Part shown: positions 17,506 through 27,369 of the stretch, one piece after another
Layout: every line of letters starts with the position of its first letter
Position numbering within the stretch: position 1 is the first letter of the stretch
NCBI GenBank assembly: GCA_947487205.1
Contig: CANKVU010000008.1
Coordinates: forward strand, 93,670-157,669
Direction of reading: 5' to 3'
DNA: 64,000 bases
From: an uncultured Paracoccaceae bacterium
GTDB taxonomy: Bacteria > Pseudomonadota > Alphaproteobacteria > Rhodobacterales > Rhodobacteraceae
The notes under the pieces: model-generated
Seen by the model: the letters and a program-made list of their open reading frames with translations, nothing else
Told to the model about the DNA's origin: nothing
Databases searched by the model: none
Translations under genes and position numbers: made by a program

Positions 17506-18243
17506 TCAGATCATGGCCATGCCGCCGTTCACGTGCAAGGTTGCACCGGTGACATAGGCCGCCTCTGGGCTGGCAAGATAGAGCACCGCCGCCGCGATCT
17601 CGTCGGGTTTGCCCATGCGGCCCAGGGGAACCTGGCTCAGGATCCCCGCCTTCTGATCCTCGGTAAGTTTCTCGGTCATCGCCGTTTCGATGAAGCCGGG
17701 TGCCACGGTGTTGACGGTCACGCCTCGCGACGCGACCTCGTGGGCAAGCGACTTGCCGAAGCCTGCCAGTCCGGCCTTCGCGGCGGCATAGTTCGCCTGC
17801 CCGGGATTGCCGGTCGTGCCCACGATGGAGGAGATATTGACGATGCGGCCCCAGCGGCGCTTCATCATGGCGCGGAGGCTCGCCTGGCTGAGCTTCATCG
17901 CCGCGGTCAGGTTCACGTCGAGGACGCTCTGCCAGTCCTCGTCCGACATTCGCATCAGCAACTGATCACGGGTAAGACCCGCGTTGTTTACCAGAATATC
18001 GAGCGATCCCATCGCCTCGCTCGCGCGCCGGGGCAGGTCCTTGACCTCCGAACGGTCCGACAGGTCGCACATCACGACATGAGCGCCCTCGCCGAGTTCC
18101 CGGGCCAGATCCGCAAGGGGCGCCTCCCGCGTTCCCGAAAGCGCCACCTGAGCGCCGGCACCGTGCAGCAAGCGGGCGACCGCGCCACCGATCCCGCCCG
18201 ATGCCCCCGTGACAAGCGCGCATTTCCCGTCCAGATCGAACAT
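17506..18243 (-). CDS. fabG: 3-oxoacyl-ACP reductase
   Basis: 245 residues, a classic short-chain dehydrogenase. The NADPH-binding TGASGGIG is at 12-19 and NNAG at 86-89. The active site is Ser138/139, Tyr152 and Lys156 (YAAAK), with the FabG-typical PGFIETAMTE and VTGATLHVNGGMAM at the C-terminus. It reduces 3-oxoacyl-ACP in each elongation round. It starts two bases after the fabD stop, so fabD-fabG are one operon. Confidence 0.97.
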   Translation of the reverse strand: MFDLDGKCALVTGASGGIGGAVARLLHGAGAQVALSGTREAPLADLARELGEGAHVVMCDLSDRSEVKDLPRRASEAMGSLDILVNNAGLTRDQLLMRMSDEDWQSVLDVNLTAAMKLSQASLRAMMKRRWGRIVNISSIVGTTGNPGQANYAAAKAGLAGFGKSLAHEVASRGVTVNTVAPGFIETAMTEKLTEDQKAGILSQVPLGRMGKPDEIAAAVLYLASPEAAYVTGATLHVNGGMAMI

Positions 18244-18245
18244 CT

Positions 18246-19184
18246 TCAGTCTCCCTTTCCTGCGGCCGTGCGGACCTGTTCGGCGTCGCCGATCGCCAAT
18301 GTCGTGATCGAGCGGTCGATGCGACGGATCATGCCGGACAGCGCCTTTCCGGCGCCGACCTCCCAGATCTCGTCGACCCCGTCCTGCGCCATGCGCAAGA
18401 CGCTCTCCCGCCAGCGCACCGACCCCGTGACCTGCGCGACCAGAAGGTCGCGGATCCGGTCCGGATCACAGACCGGTTCGGCCGTGACGTTTGCGACGAC
18501 GGGAACGGATGGCGCCGCGATAGGAACATCGGACAGCGCTTCGGACATGCGGTCCGCCGCGGGTTTCATCAATTCACAGTGGAACGGGGCCGAGACGGGC
18601 AGCATGACGGCCCGCTTCGCTCCGGCGTCCTTGGCCAACTCCACCGCTCTCTCCACCGCCGCCTTGTGGCCGGAGATCACCACCTGTGCCGGATCGTTGT
18701 CGTTCGCCGCCTGGCAGACCTCGCCCTGTGCTGCCTCGGTCGCGATGGCAGCTGCCCGCTCGAAATCGAGCCCCAGGAGCGCCGCCATCGCACCCTCCCC
18801 GAGGGGAACGGCATCCTGCATGGCCCGCCCGCGCAGTCGCAGGAGCCGTGCCGCATCGCTGATCGACAAGGCCCCCGCCGCAGCCAGCGCCGAATATTCT
18901 CCGAGTGAATGCCCGGCAAGAAAATCGGCCCGCGTGATATCCACTCCCTCCGCCTCGAGGGCACGGATCGCGGCGAGCGAGGTCGCCATGAGGGCCGGCT
19001 GGGCGTTCGCCGTCAGCATCAGGGTCTCGGCTTCTCCCGACCAGATCGTCTGCGACAGGGGCTCCCCGAGCGCGTCGTCAACCTCGTCGAAGACGGCCTT
19101 GGCCGCCGGGTAGACCTCCGCCAGATCGTGCCCCATTCCGATCGACTGGGCACCCTGCCCCGGAAAGACCAATGCCAGCGTCAT
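18246..19184 (-). CDS. fabD: malonyl-CoA:ACP transacylase
   Basis: 312 residues beginning MTLALVFPGQGAQSIGMG. The nucleophile Ser93 lies in GHSLGEYSAL, and a histidine in VSAPFHCELM completes the site. FabD loads malonyl groups from CoA onto ACP. The ATG at 19184 is chosen over an in-frame one seven codons upstream because GGAGGG lies seven bases before it. The 226 bases between it and anmK hold no further gene and should contain the fabD-fabG promoter. Confidence 0.97.
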   Translation of the reverse strand: MTLALVFPGQGAQSIGMGHDLAEVYPAAKAVFDEVDDALGEPLSQTIWSGEAETLMLTANAQPALMATSLAAIRALEAEGVDITRADFLAGHSLGEYSALAAAGALSISDAARLLRLRGRAMQDAVPLGEGAMAALLGLDFERAAAIATEAAQGEVCQAANDNDPAQVVISGHKAAVERAVELAKDAGAKRAVMLPVSAPFHCELMKPAADRMSEALSDVPIAAPSVPVVANVTAEPVCDPDRIRDLLVAQVTGSVRWRESVLRMAQDGVDEIWEVGAGKALSGMIRRIDRSITTLAIGDAEQVRTAAGKGD

Positions 19185-19410
19185 GCGCCGCCCTCCATAC
19201 CGCATTCCGCCTTCGCTTAAACGCCGCGCCCTCGAGGCGCAACGCGACCGTCTCCCCGCCTCTCAGGATCGCCACCCCGGGGCCGTACAGCGGCCCGCCT
19301 GGCGGGACGGGTCCAACCCTGACCTGAATGGCCGCAGATCCTGCCATCGCCGAGACGGGCAAGACGCGATGATCGCTCCGGCACAATGCGTCCGGACGGG
19401 AATCAGGGGA

Positions 19411-20547
19411 TCACCCCTTTGACCCCGACGCGGCCCGGGTTTCCGGTCGCCGCGGATCGGCCAGCTTCCCGCCAGTGAGCGGGCCCTTCGCGCCCGTGGT
19501 CCCGGGCGCGGTGATGGGCCATCCCCGCACCACCCGCACGGCGAGATAGGCAAAGGCCTGAGCCTCCAGCATGTCCCCGTCCAGGCCTACCGTCTCGACG
19601 GCGCGGACCGGAAGTCGGGCGGCGTCCGACAACATTCGCATCATCGTCGCGTTGTGCCGTCCGCCCCCCGTCACCAGCAGTTCGGCGGGCGGTGACGGAC
19701 AATGTGTCAGGCCCGCCGCGACGGTTTCGGCGACGGCACGGGTCAGGGTCGCCGCGGCATCGGCATCGCCAAGGTCCGCGACCACCCCCTGAAGCCAGGC
19801 GAAAGCATCCCGATCGAGCGACTTCGGCGGGGCGGTCCGGAAATACTCCTGCGCCAGAAGATGGTCGATCACGGTCCGGTCGGCTGTGCCGGCTGCGCCC
19901 AACGCTCCGCAATCGTCACGTTCCGCGGCAAACCGTGTCCGCATCAGGTCGTTGAGAGGCGCGTTCGCGGGTCCGGTATCGAATGCAAGGCATGCTCCCG
20001 GCCCCGCCGGGTCGGGAATGCGCGGATCGACCCAGGTCAGGTTCCCGACCCCCCCGAGATTGAGGATCGCCACCGGCCTCGCTCCCCCCAGTCGCCGCAT
20101 GACCGCATGATGGTAGAACGGGACCAGCGGCGCCCCCTGTCCGCCTTCCGCGACATCCGCGGAACGAAAGTCCCAGACGACGGGGCAGCCCAGGGCATGC
20201 GCCAGCTTGCGCCCGTCGCCGATCTGGCAGGTGCGCCGTGCGGCCGGATCGTGCGCGGTGGTCTGGCCGTGAAACCCCACCACCGCCGCCTCGGGCATCC
20301 CGGTCAGCAGTTCCAGATGAGCGGCGTCGATCACGGCCGCGGCCTCGGCGTGCCCGGTCCATCGGCCCAGCGCTGCGCGGAGCACGTCGCGTTCATCCTC
20401 GCCATAGGGTCTGTACGCGGACCGCCCGAACTCGAAGATCTCGGCTCCGTCCGTCCGGATCATTGCCGCGTCGATACCGTCGAGCGACGTGCCGGACATC
20501 GTTCCCAGAGCCCAGATCGGTCCTGTTTCCACCGCCTCCCGCAACAT
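19411..20547 (-). CDS. anmK: anhydro-N-acetylmuramic acid kinase
   Basis: 378 residues of the ASKHA fold. The family signature [12 protein letters not shown] is at residues 15-26, then [16 protein letters not shown] and [10 protein letters not shown]. AnmK hydrolyses and phosphorylates 1,6-anhydro-MurNAc to MurNAc-6-phosphate in peptidoglycan recycling. The ATG at 20547 has a GAGAGGA site. It is divergent from tyrS with only 63 bases between the start codons, so the two promoters overlap or abut. Its function fits the nearby cell-wall gene mltG. Confidence 0.95.
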   Translation of the reverse strand: MLREAVETGPIWALGTMSGTSLDGIDAAMIRTDGAEIFEFGRSAYRPYGEDERDVLRAALGRWTGHAEAAAVIDAAHLELLTGMPEAAVVGFHGQTTAHDPAARRTCQIGDGRKLAHALGCPVVWDFRSADVAEGGQGAPLVPFYHHAVMRRLGGARPVAILNLGGVGNLTWVDPRIPDPAGPGACLAFDTGPANAPLNDLMRTRFAAERDDCGALGAAGTADRTVIDHLLAQEYFRTAPPKSLDRDAFAWLQGVVADLGDADAAATLTRAVAETVAAGLTHCPSPPAELLVTGGGRHNATMMRMLSDAARLPVRAVETVGLDGDMLEAQAFAYLAVRVVRGWPITAPGTTGAKGPLTGGKLADPRRPETRAASGSKG

Positions 20548-20610
20548 GGCTTTCCTCTCGCCGGTCCCGCCGTTATAGCGGGCTCGGGCCGAGAATGGAC
20601 GCATTTGCCG

Positions 20611-21858
20611 ATGAGCTACCAGCCGAAATCGCAGTTTCTCCACGTGATGATCGAACGCGGCTTCGTCGCCGGCTGCACGGATCTGGAGGGGCTGGACGCC
20701 GCCCTCCTTGCCGGAACGGTTCCCGCCTATATCGGCTATGACGCCACGGCGCAGTCCCTGCACGTGGGTCATCTACTGAACATCATGATGCTGCGCTGGT
20801 TGCAGAAGACGGGTCACAAGCCCCTGACCCTGATGGGCGGCGGAACCACCAAGGTGGGCGATCCCTCGTTCCGCTCGGATGAGCGGCCGCTTCTGGGTCC
20901 CGACCAGATCGCTGCCAATATCGCCGGGATGAAGGGCGTCTTCGCGAAGTACCTGACTTACGGATCGGGCACCTCGGACGCGCTGATGCTTGACAACGCG
21001 GAATGGCTCGACGGTCTGAATTATCTGGAATTCCTGCGCGACATCGGGCGCCACTTCTCCGTCAACCGCATGCTCTCGTTCGAAAGCGTCAAGTCCCGCA
21101 TCGACCGCGAACAATCGCTCTCCTTCCTCGAATTCAACTACATGATCCTTCAGGCCTACGATTTCCTGGAGCTGAACCGCCGGTATGGGTGCCTGTTGCA
21201 GATGGGCGGGTCCGATCAATGGGGCAACATCGTCAACGGCATCGACCTCACCCGGCGCGTGGCCGAGAACGAGATCTACGGCCTCACCACGCCCCTGCTG
21301 ACCACCTCCGACGGTCGGAAGATGGGCAAATCCTCGGGCGGGGCGATCTGGCTCAATTCCGAAATGTTGAGCCCTTACGAATTCTGGCAGTTCTGGCGCA
21401 ATACGACCGATGCCGACGTGGAGCGTTTCGCCAAGCTCTATACGGAATTGCCGGTTGAGGAATGCGCGCGACTGGGGGCGCTCGAAGGGTCGGAAATCAA
21501 CGAGGCCAAGATCATTCTGGCCAACGAGGTGACCGGGCTCTGCCACGGACGCAAGGCCGCCGAGGCAGCGCATGCCACCGCCCGCGAGGTTTTCGAGAAG
21601 GGGGGGGTCGGCGAGGACCTTCCCACCCTCACCCTGCCCCGCTCCGAAGCGGCGGAAGGGGTATCCATCGTGCAGCTTATCGTTCGCTCGGGCCTCGCGA
21701 AATCCGGCAAGGACGCCAAGCGCCTGATCGCCGAGGGCGGCGCGCGCATGGACGATGCCACGATCACCGATCCGGGATTGGTCGTCGTGGCCGAAGCGCT
21801 GCCGCTGAAGCTTTCGGCCGGCAGGAAGCGACATGCAATCATTGCGCTGGAGGGCTGA
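20611..21858 (+). CDS. tyrS: tyrosyl-tRNA synthetase
   Basis: 415 residues, a class I synthetase. The HIGH-type motif is HVGH (51-54) and the KMSKS-type loop is KMGKS (237-241). The tyrosine pocket block [15 protein letters not shown] and [10 protein letters not shown] are present. A C-terminal S4-like RNA-binding domain ([18 protein letters not shown]) completes it. It charges tRNA-Tyr. A much longer open frame extends upstream, but [18 protein letters not shown] at 20611 is the proper N-terminus. Its stop overlaps the start of trpC (TGATG), an unusual partner. Confidence 0.97.
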   Translation: MSYQPKSQFLHVMIERGFVAGCTDLEGLDAALLAGTVPAYIGYDATAQSLHVGHLLNIMMLRWLQKTGHKPLTLMGGGTTKVGDPSFRSDERPLLGPDQIAANIAGMKGVFAKYLTYGSGTSDALMLDNAEWLDGLNYLEFLRDIGRHFSVNRMLSFESVKSRIDREQSLSFLEFNYMILQAYDFLELNRRYGCLLQMGGSDQWGNIVNGIDLTRRVAENEIYGLTTPLLTTSDGRKMGKSSGGAIWLNSEMLSPYEFWQFWRNTTDADVERFAKLYTELPVEECARLGALEGSEINEAKIILANEVTGLCHGRKAAEAAHATAREVFEKGGVGEDLPTLTLPRSEAAEGVSIVQLIVRSGLAKSGKDAKRLIAEGGARMDDATITDPGLVVVAEALPLKLSAGRKRHAIIALEG

Positions 21859-22667
21859 TGGCCACCATTCTCGACCGTATCAAGGCCTACAAGCTGGAGG
21901 AAGTCGCCGAACGCAAGGCGCACCGCGCCCAGGCCGAAATCGAGAATGCGGCGCGCTCCGCTCCCAAGACGCGCGATTTCTCCGGCAGCCTTCAGGCGGC
22001 GGCGCGCGAGGGCTACGGGCTCATTGCTGAGATAAAGAAGGCCAGCCCCTCAAAGGGCCTCATACGGCAGGATTTCGATCCTGCAATCCTGGCCGCCGCC
22101 TATGAGGAGGGCGGCGCCGCCTGCCTTTCGGTGCTGACCGACGCCCCCTCCTTCCAGGGCCACGAGCGTTTTCTAGAGACCGCCCGCGAGGCTTGCGACC
22201 TCCCGGTCCTCAGGAAGGATTTCCTGTACGATCCGTGGCAAGTCGCCGAATCCCGCGCAATCGGGGCGGATTGCATCCTTCTGATCATGGCGACCCTGGA
22301 GGACGGACAGGCAGCAGAGCTGGAGGATGCCGCCCGGCATTGGAACATGGATGTCCTGATCGAGGTTCATGACGAGGAGGAGCTCGAGCGCGCGATGGCC
22401 TTGCGCTCGACCCTCATCGGAATCAACAATCGCGACCTCCACACCTTCGAGACGAACCTTGACGTGACCAAGCGCCTCGCCCGGATCGCCTCGGCCGACC
22501 GCACCATCGTCGCCGAGAGCGGCCTCTCCACGCCCGACGATCTGGCCGAACTCGCCCGCTACGGCACCCGGAAATTCCTGATCGGCGAAAGCCTGATGCG
22601 GCAGCCGGACGTGGCCGAGGCGACGCGCCACCTGCTCGCCGACCCATTGACCGCCTCGGGGTTCTGA
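21858..22667 (+). CDS. trpC: indole-3-glycerol phosphate synthase
   Basis: 269 residues, a TIM barrel. Family blocks are [51 protein letters not shown] and [12 protein letters not shown]. It closes the indole ring in tryptophan synthesis. It is coupled to tyrS upstream by a one-base overlap and abuts moaC downstream with no gap. In related genomes trpC normally follows trpD, which is not here. Confidence 0.97.
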   Translation: MATILDRIKAYKLEEVAERKAHRAQAEIENAARSAPKTRDFSGSLQAAAREGYGLIAEIKKASPSKGLIRQDFDPAILAAAYEEGGAACLSVLTDAPSFQGHERFLETAREACDLPVLRKDFLYDPWQVAESRAIGADCILLIMATLEDGQAAELEDAARHWNMDVLIEVHDEEELERAMALRSTLIGINNRDLHTFETNLDVTKRLARIASADRTIVAESGLSTPDDLAELARYGTRKFLIGESLMRQPDVAEATRHLLADPLTASGF

Positions 22668-23144
22668 ATGCCGCTGACCCATTTCGACGAATCCGGCAAT
22701 GCCCACATGGTGGACGTTTCCGAAAAGGCCGCCACCGTGCGGGACGCACGGGCCACCGGGCATGTCCGCATGGCGCCGGAAACGCTCGCCATGATCGTCG
22801 AGAACCGAGCGAAAAAGGGCGACGTGCCCGGGGTGGCACGGCTCGCGGGTATCATGGGCGCCAAGCGCACCTCGGATCTGATCCCGCTCTGCCACCCCCT
22901 TCCCCTGACCCGCGTCGCCATCGACGTCGATGCCGATCCCGACCTTCCCGGACTTCGCGTCACCGCGCATGTCCGGACGACCGGCCAGACTGGCGTAGAG
23001 ATGGAGGCGCTCACCGCCGTCGCAACCGCATGCCTGACGGTCTATGACATGGTGAAGTCCGCGCAGAAGGACATGGAGATCGGTGGCATCCGCCTCCTTT
23101 ACAAGGATGGCGGCAAGTCCGGCCGGTACGAGGCCGCCCCGTGA
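22668..23144 (+). CDS. moaC: cyclic pyranopterin monophosphate synthase
   Basis: 158 residues, full length. MoaC motifs are [50 protein letters not shown] and [19 protein letters not shown]. With MoaA it converts GTP to cyclic pyranopterin monophosphate, the first step of molybdenum cofactor synthesis. The start codon directly follows the trpC stop, and its own stop overlaps the GTG start of moeA. Confidence 0.97.
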   Translation: MPLTHFDESGNAHMVDVSEKAATVRDARATGHVRMAPETLAMIVENRAKKGDVPGVARLAGIMGAKRTSDLIPLCHPLPLTRVAIDVDADPDLPGLRVTAHVRTTGQTGVEMEALTAVATACLTVYDMVKSAQKDMEIGGIRLLYKDGGKSGRYEAAP

Positions 23145-24307
23145 TCTCCGTCGCGGAGGCGCTCGACAACGTTTTCGACCTCGTCTCGCCGCTCGGCGCT
23201 GAATCCGTGGCTCTCAGATCCGCGGTCGGTCGCGTGGCCTCGGGCCGCATCACGGCGCTTCGCGACCAGCCGCCGTTTCCGTCCTCCGCGATGGACGGCT
23301 ACGCCGTGGCCGATCCCGCCCCGCGACCCGGGCGCCGCTACCGTGTGATCGGCGAGAGCGCCGCAGGGCACGGCTTCACGGGCACCATCGCGGAGGACCA
23401 AGCCGTCCGCATCTTCACCGGCGCACCCGTACCCCAGGGCGGGACCCGCGTGCTTATCCAGGAAGACGTCACGCGCGACGGTGACACGATCACGGTCGGG
23501 ACGGAGCCTGATGGACAAACGTACATTCGCCCCGCCGGCCTCGATTTCGCAGCGGGGGACGATTTCGCACCGTCCCGGCCGCTTCGCCCCTCGGACATCG
23601 CGCTGATCGCCGCAATGGGGCATGACCGCGTTTCCGTCCATCGCCGCCCCGAGATCGCGATAATTGCGACCGGGGACGAACTGGTCATGCCCGGCGAGGT
23701 CCCGAATGCGGACCAGATCGTCGCCTCGAACCATATCGGGCTTGCCGCGATGATCGAACGCGCCGGCGGAGTTTCACGGCTCCTGCCGATCGCCGCCGAT
23801 ACCGATGCCTCGCTTTCCGCCGCCTTCGGCGCGGCCCGGGGAGCCGACATGATCGTCACGATTGGCGGTGCCTCCGTCGGGGACCATGATCTGGTGGCCC
23901 GCCACGAGGGCCTCGACCGGACCTTCTACAAAGTCGCCATGCGGCCCGGAAAGCCGCTGATGGCGGGGCGGATATCGGGAACTCCCCTGATCGGCCTGCC
24001 GGGCAATCCCGTTTCGGCCATGGTGTGCGGCCTCCTCTTCGTTCTGCCCGCGATGCGCGTCCAGGCGGGACTTGCCCCTGCCGCCGCCCCGCGCGAGCGA
24101 CGCATTCTCGCCCATGCGCTTGCGGCCAATGGACCGCGGGAACATTACATGCGCGCGCGACTCGACGGCCAGCGGGCGCATGTCTTCGACAGCCAGGACA
24201 GTTCCCGTCTTGCGATCTTCGCCGATGCCGACGCCCTGGTGGTCCGCCGCCCCGGGGATCCGGTGCGCCATGCCGGCGCGGATATCGACTGCATCCTTCT
24301 CGCCTGA
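23141..24307 (+). CDS. moeA: molybdopterin molybdenumtransferase
   Basis: 388 residues. The MoeA signature is [14 protein letters not shown] near residue 45, with [34 protein letters not shown] and [10 protein letters not shown] in the central domain. The C-terminal domain is present. MoeA inserts molybdate into adenylylated molybdopterin. It starts at GTG overlapping the moaC stop (GTGA). It ends 112 bases before lexA, with no clear terminator between them. Confidence 0.96.
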   Translation: MISVAEALDNVFDLVSPLGAESVALRSAVGRVASGRITALRDQPPFPSSAMDGYAVADPAPRPGRRYRVIGESAAGHGFTGTIAEDQAVRIFTGAPVPQGGTRVLIQEDVTRDGDTITVGTEPDGQTYIRPAGLDFAAGDDFAPSRPLRPSDIALIAAMGHDRVSVHRRPEIAIIATGDELVMPGEVPNADQIVASNHIGLAAMIERAGGVSRLLPIAADTDASLSAAFGAARGADMIVTIGGASVGDHDLVARHEGLDRTFYKVAMRPGKPLMAGRISGTPLIGLPGNPVSAMVCGLLFVLPAMRVQAGLAPAAAPRERRILAHALAANGPREHYMRARLDGQRAHVFDSQDSSRLAIFADADALVVRRPGDPVRHAGADIDCILLA

Positions 24308-24358
24308 CGATTTCCTGCACAAGGGCTGGCAGGCCGGGGGTGCCGGACGGGCCAAATG

Positions 24359-24387
24359 TTGACACGTAGAGGGAACGCGACTAGAAC
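24359..24387 (+). promoter_or_regulatory. lexA promoter with SOS (LexA) box
   Basis: TTGACA at 24359-24364 and TAGAAC at 24382-24387 are spaced by 17 bases. GAAC-N7-GAAC at 24373-24387 matches the alphaproteobacterial LexA site (GTTC-N7-GTTC on the other strand) exactly and covers the -10 element. Binding there would block RNA polymerase, giving the usual autorepression of lexA. The lexA ATG is 33 bases downstream. Confidence 0.88.
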
Positions 24388-24419
24388 ATAACCGAAACAT
24401 GGCATTCCGAGGCGCAAAC

Positions 24420-25112
24420 ATGCTTACCCGCAAACAACTGGAACTGCTGGCCTTCATCAGCCGGAGAATGCAGCGGGACGGGGTAACGCCATCTTTCGAC
24501 GAAATGAAGGACGCGCTGGATCTCCGGTCGAAATCCGGGATTCATCGCTTGATTACCGCCCTCGAGGAGCGTGGCTTCATTCGTCGACTGGCACACAGGG
24601 CGCGCGCGATTGAGATCGTCAAGCTCCCGGACTCCTTGAACCAATCCGGCCAGAAGTTCGAGCCGGACGTCATCGACGGTGATCGCTCCGACGCGCCGGC
24701 CGCCGATGCCGCTCCCCTCCGGGTCGACGCGATGGAGTTGCCGGTTCGTGGTCGGATCGCGGCAGGCGTTCCGATCGAAGCCATCTCTCAGGTCTCGCAC
24801 AACGTGGCCGTACCGGCTCAGATGCTGACCGGCCAGGGGGACCATTTCGCGCTGGAGGTCCGCGGCGATTCGATGGTCGAAGCCGGAATCAACGACGGCG
24901 ACATCGTCGTGATCCGCGAGACATCGGTGGCGGAGAACGGCGACATCGTCGTTGCGGTGGTAGAAGGGTACGAGGCCACGCTAAAAAGGTTTCGACGGAT
25001 GGGCCGCTCCATCGCGCTCGAGGCGGCAAACCCTGCCTACGAATCGCGGGTGTTCCGCACCGATCAGGTCGAGGTTCAGGGCAAGCTGGCGGGACTGATC
25101 CGGACCTACTGA
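24420..25112 (+). CDS. lexA: SOS repressor LexA
   Basis: 230 residues. The N-terminal winged helix-turn-helix ([35 protein letters not shown]) binds SOS boxes. The linker leads to the S24 self-cleavage domain, with the scissile Ala115-Gly116 in GRIAAGVP, nucleophile Ser151 in RGDSM and general base Lys189 in ATLKRF. RecA-ssDNA triggers self-cleavage and derepresses DNA repair genes. An ATG seven codons upstream lies closer to the promoter; the chosen one fits the family start MLTRKQ. In R. capsulatus LexA is also needed for GTA production, notable given the GTA cluster 11 kb away. Confidence 0.97.
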   Translation: MLTRKQLELLAFISRRMQRDGVTPSFDEMKDALDLRSKSGIHRLITALEERGFIRRLAHRARAIEIVKLPDSLNQSGQKFEPDVIDGDRSDAPAADAAPLRVDAMELPVRGRIAAGVPIEAISQVSHNVAVPAQMLTGQGDHFALEVRGDSMVEAGINDGDIVVIRETSVAENGDIVVAVVEGYEATLKRFRRMGRSIALEAANPAYESRVFRTDQVEVQGKLAGLIRTY

Positions 25113-25125
25113 AGGCCGGTTTTTT
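25100..25125 (+). terminator. intrinsic terminator overlapping the lexA stop codon
   Basis: CCGG-A-CCT at 25100-25107 pairs with AGG-CCGG at 25113-25119 (one bulged A), with ACTGA in the loop, followed by six T at 25120-25125. The TGA stop of lexA (25110-25112) lies in the loop, so a ribosome finishing lexA would cover the hairpin. Confidence 0.75.
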
Positions 25126-25215
25126 GACAGCGCCGCGGTCGGTACGCGCCAGCGTACGCTCGGGGGCGTTTCCGACAGTCGGTGTCGCATCTGGTTCCGG
25201 CACGGTCCGTATCGA

Positions 25216-27306
25216 TCACTCGTCGCGCGACTGCGCGATCAGCGGATGGCGGGGCACAACGAGCGGGATTTCGGCCATCGCTCCCCGGGTCCAGGGACGG
25301 TCCCCTGCCGTTGCGGCAGAGGTGGTGACACGCACGCCGTCTCCCGTGGCATGGAAGGCGACGGCGCCGGTTTTTCGCAGCGCGGTCTCGTCGAGCATCA
25401 GGCAGCCCCCGACGTTCTGGGCCTCTGCGGTCGTGACGACCACTGCGCCGGACGTGCACAGGGCCTCCGCTCTGGCCGTCCCGTCCCGGCCGAAGACATG
25501 CCAGATATCGACACCTCCCACCGCACCCCGGATCGCCGCCCCGCTGCGATCGAGGCCGGGCCGTTCGGCGGCCGCGGCCTGATCGACTTCGTCGCCATCG
25601 TTCTCCAGCCAGACACGCGCTGCGAAGCCGGCTCCGCGCGGCTTCGACAATGCCCGCCCCTCGGGTCCCATAACCCCCACCAGCGTACCGGTCGCATCTA
25701 CCAGTGCATCGGGCCGCGTCGTACCTACCCAAAGTCCGAAGGCGAGGGCCACGGGAACGGCACCGGCCGCGGCCCAACGGCCGCGCCACAGGATCACCCA
25801 CAGGGCGCCGAGTGCAATGAGCGGGAGGGTGGCTGCGCCGGGGCTCGGCACAGGCGTGACCGCACCCGACAGGCCGGCAATCCAGTCTGCCACGGCCAGG
25901 ATCCACCGGATCGCCGGGTCCATTGCCGCAAGTCCGACCCAGGACAGGCCAAGCGGCGCCAGCGCCGCGGCGAGCACCGCCGCGGGCATCAAGACCGTCC
26001 CCATGAACGGGACGGACAGGACGTTTGCTAGGAGTCCGTACTGAGAAATCTGGTTGAAATGTGCCGCGGCGAAGGGCGCCGTCGCCGCGCCCGCGATCGC
26101 CGAGGACAGGACTAGCGACAGGGCGAAGCGGACCGGCCCGCTTCGCCCCGGCCCAACCCTGTCGCGAAGGAGGCGAAAAACCCATACGAGCGCCGTCGTC
26201 GCGGCGAAGGACATCTGGAAACCGGGGCCGTAGATAGCCTCGGGCATCAGCATCAGCACGATGAGGGCCGCGATCGCGACAGAACGCAGAGTCATGGCGC
26301 GGCGCCCGAGAATGACAGCCATGAGGACCACGGCGGCCATGATGAAGGCCCGCTGCGTGGCGACATTCCCCCCCGACAGGGCTAGGTAGAATGCTCCTCC
26401 GGCGATGGCGCCCACGGCGGCGATCGACTTCGCCGGCCAATTGAGGGAAGCGGCCGGAACGGCCGCCAGAGCGATCCGAAGGGCGCCGAAAACGACGCCG
26501 GTCAGAATTCCCATGTGAAGTCCCGAGATCGCCAGCAAATGCGCGAGATTGGAATCGCGGAGGTCCTGCAGCGTATCGGGCGAGAGCCCCGATCTGTCCC
26601 CGGTGGTCAGGGCCACGGCGATCGCACCGGTTTCCCCCGGAAGATGCTCTCGGACATACCCGGCGATGTTGGCACGAAGCCGGTTCACGGGAAGCGCCCG
26701 GCCGGACGGCGCAAGGACGAGCGCCGGCGTGCGCGCATAGCCGACCGCGCCAAGCCGCTCGAACCAGGCCATGCGCTGGAAGTCGAATCCGCCGGGCTCC
26801 ACCGGCCCCTCGGGCGGCGACAGGTGGGCGGTGACGAGGATGCGCTGTCCGGGCTGCGGGTCGAGCCATGCCTGCCGCCCGTGGAGGGAGAGCCGCACCC
26901 GCCCTGGCGTTTCGTCGGGATCCATGCGTTCCAGCACCACGTCATCGAGCGTAAGCCGGGGCATTTCGCTTGCTGATTTGTCGATCTCGACGATCCGGCC
27001 CTCGACGGCGCCGTAATAGCGGAAATCGAGCACCGGTGCCGTCACCTGCCAGTTGCGAAGCCCGCCGAGCCCAAGGCCCAGTCCCACCAGAACGATCCCG
27101 ACGGCCGGCGGCCATCGCCACAGCCCCGCCGAGAGTGCCGCCCCCCCCAGGATCAGCGCCACGACGAGCCCCGTCCAGGCAAGGCCTGTGGGTTCCGTCG
27201 GTAAGCCGAAGTAGATCCCGATCCCGATCCCGAGGCATACGGGCGTCCACGGGAACAGCGCACCGCGTTGCCCGTCTAGCATGAGCCGGGACCGCCAGTC
27301 CGCCAC
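25216..27306 (-). CDS. comEC: ComEC/Rec2-family DNA internalisation channel
   Basis: 696 residues. An N-terminal DUF4131-like region with membrane segments (PWTPVCLGIGIGIYFGL) is followed by an OB-like soluble part and the Competence domain with about ten helices. Its core motif is HLLAISGLHMGILTG, plus ALSGGNVATQRAFIMA. The C-terminal 180 residues lack the HxHxDH residues of a working metallo-beta-lactamase domain, as in many alphaproteobacterial forms. The protein carries single-stranded DNA across the inner membrane; in R. capsulatus it is needed by recipients of GTA DNA. The start is GTG at 27306 with a GGGAG site. It converges with lexA and diverges from gltX. Confidence 0.92.
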   Translation of the reverse strand: MADWRSRLMLDGQRGALFPWTPVCLGIGIGIYFGLPTEPTGLAWTGLVVALILGGAALSAGLWRWPPAVGIVLVGLGLGLGGLRNWQVTAPVLDFRYYGAVEGRIVEIDKSASEMPRLTLDDVVLERMDPDETPGRVRLSLHGRQAWLDPQPGQRILVTAHLSPPEGPVEPGGFDFQRMAWFERLGAVGYARTPALVLAPSGRALPVNRLRANIAGYVREHLPGETGAIAVALTTGDRSGLSPDTLQDLRDSNLAHLLAISGLHMGILTGVVFGALRIALAAVPAASLNWPAKSIAAVGAIAGGAFYLALSGGNVATQRAFIMAAVVLMAVILGRRAMTLRSVAIAALIVLMLMPEAIYGPGFQMSFAATTALVWVFRLLRDRVGPGRSGPVRFALSLVLSSAIAGAATAPFAAAHFNQISQYGLLANVLSVPFMGTVLMPAAVLAAALAPLGLSWVGLAAMDPAIRWILAVADWIAGLSGAVTPVPSPGAATLPLIALGALWVILWRGRWAAAGAVPVALAFGLWVGTTRPDALVDATGTLVGVMGPEGRALSKPRGAGFAARVWLENDGDEVDQAAAAERPGLDRSGAAIRGAVGGVDIWHVFGRDGTARAEALCTSGAVVVTTAEAQNVGGCLMLDETALRKTGAVAFHATGDGVRVTTSAATAGDRPWTRGAMAEIPLVVPRHPLIAQSRDE

Positions 27307-27369
27307 CCTTGTTCTCCCGGAAACGATTGATTAAACCCCGGGCGAAGATCCTCCGAGAATGGTTACTGC

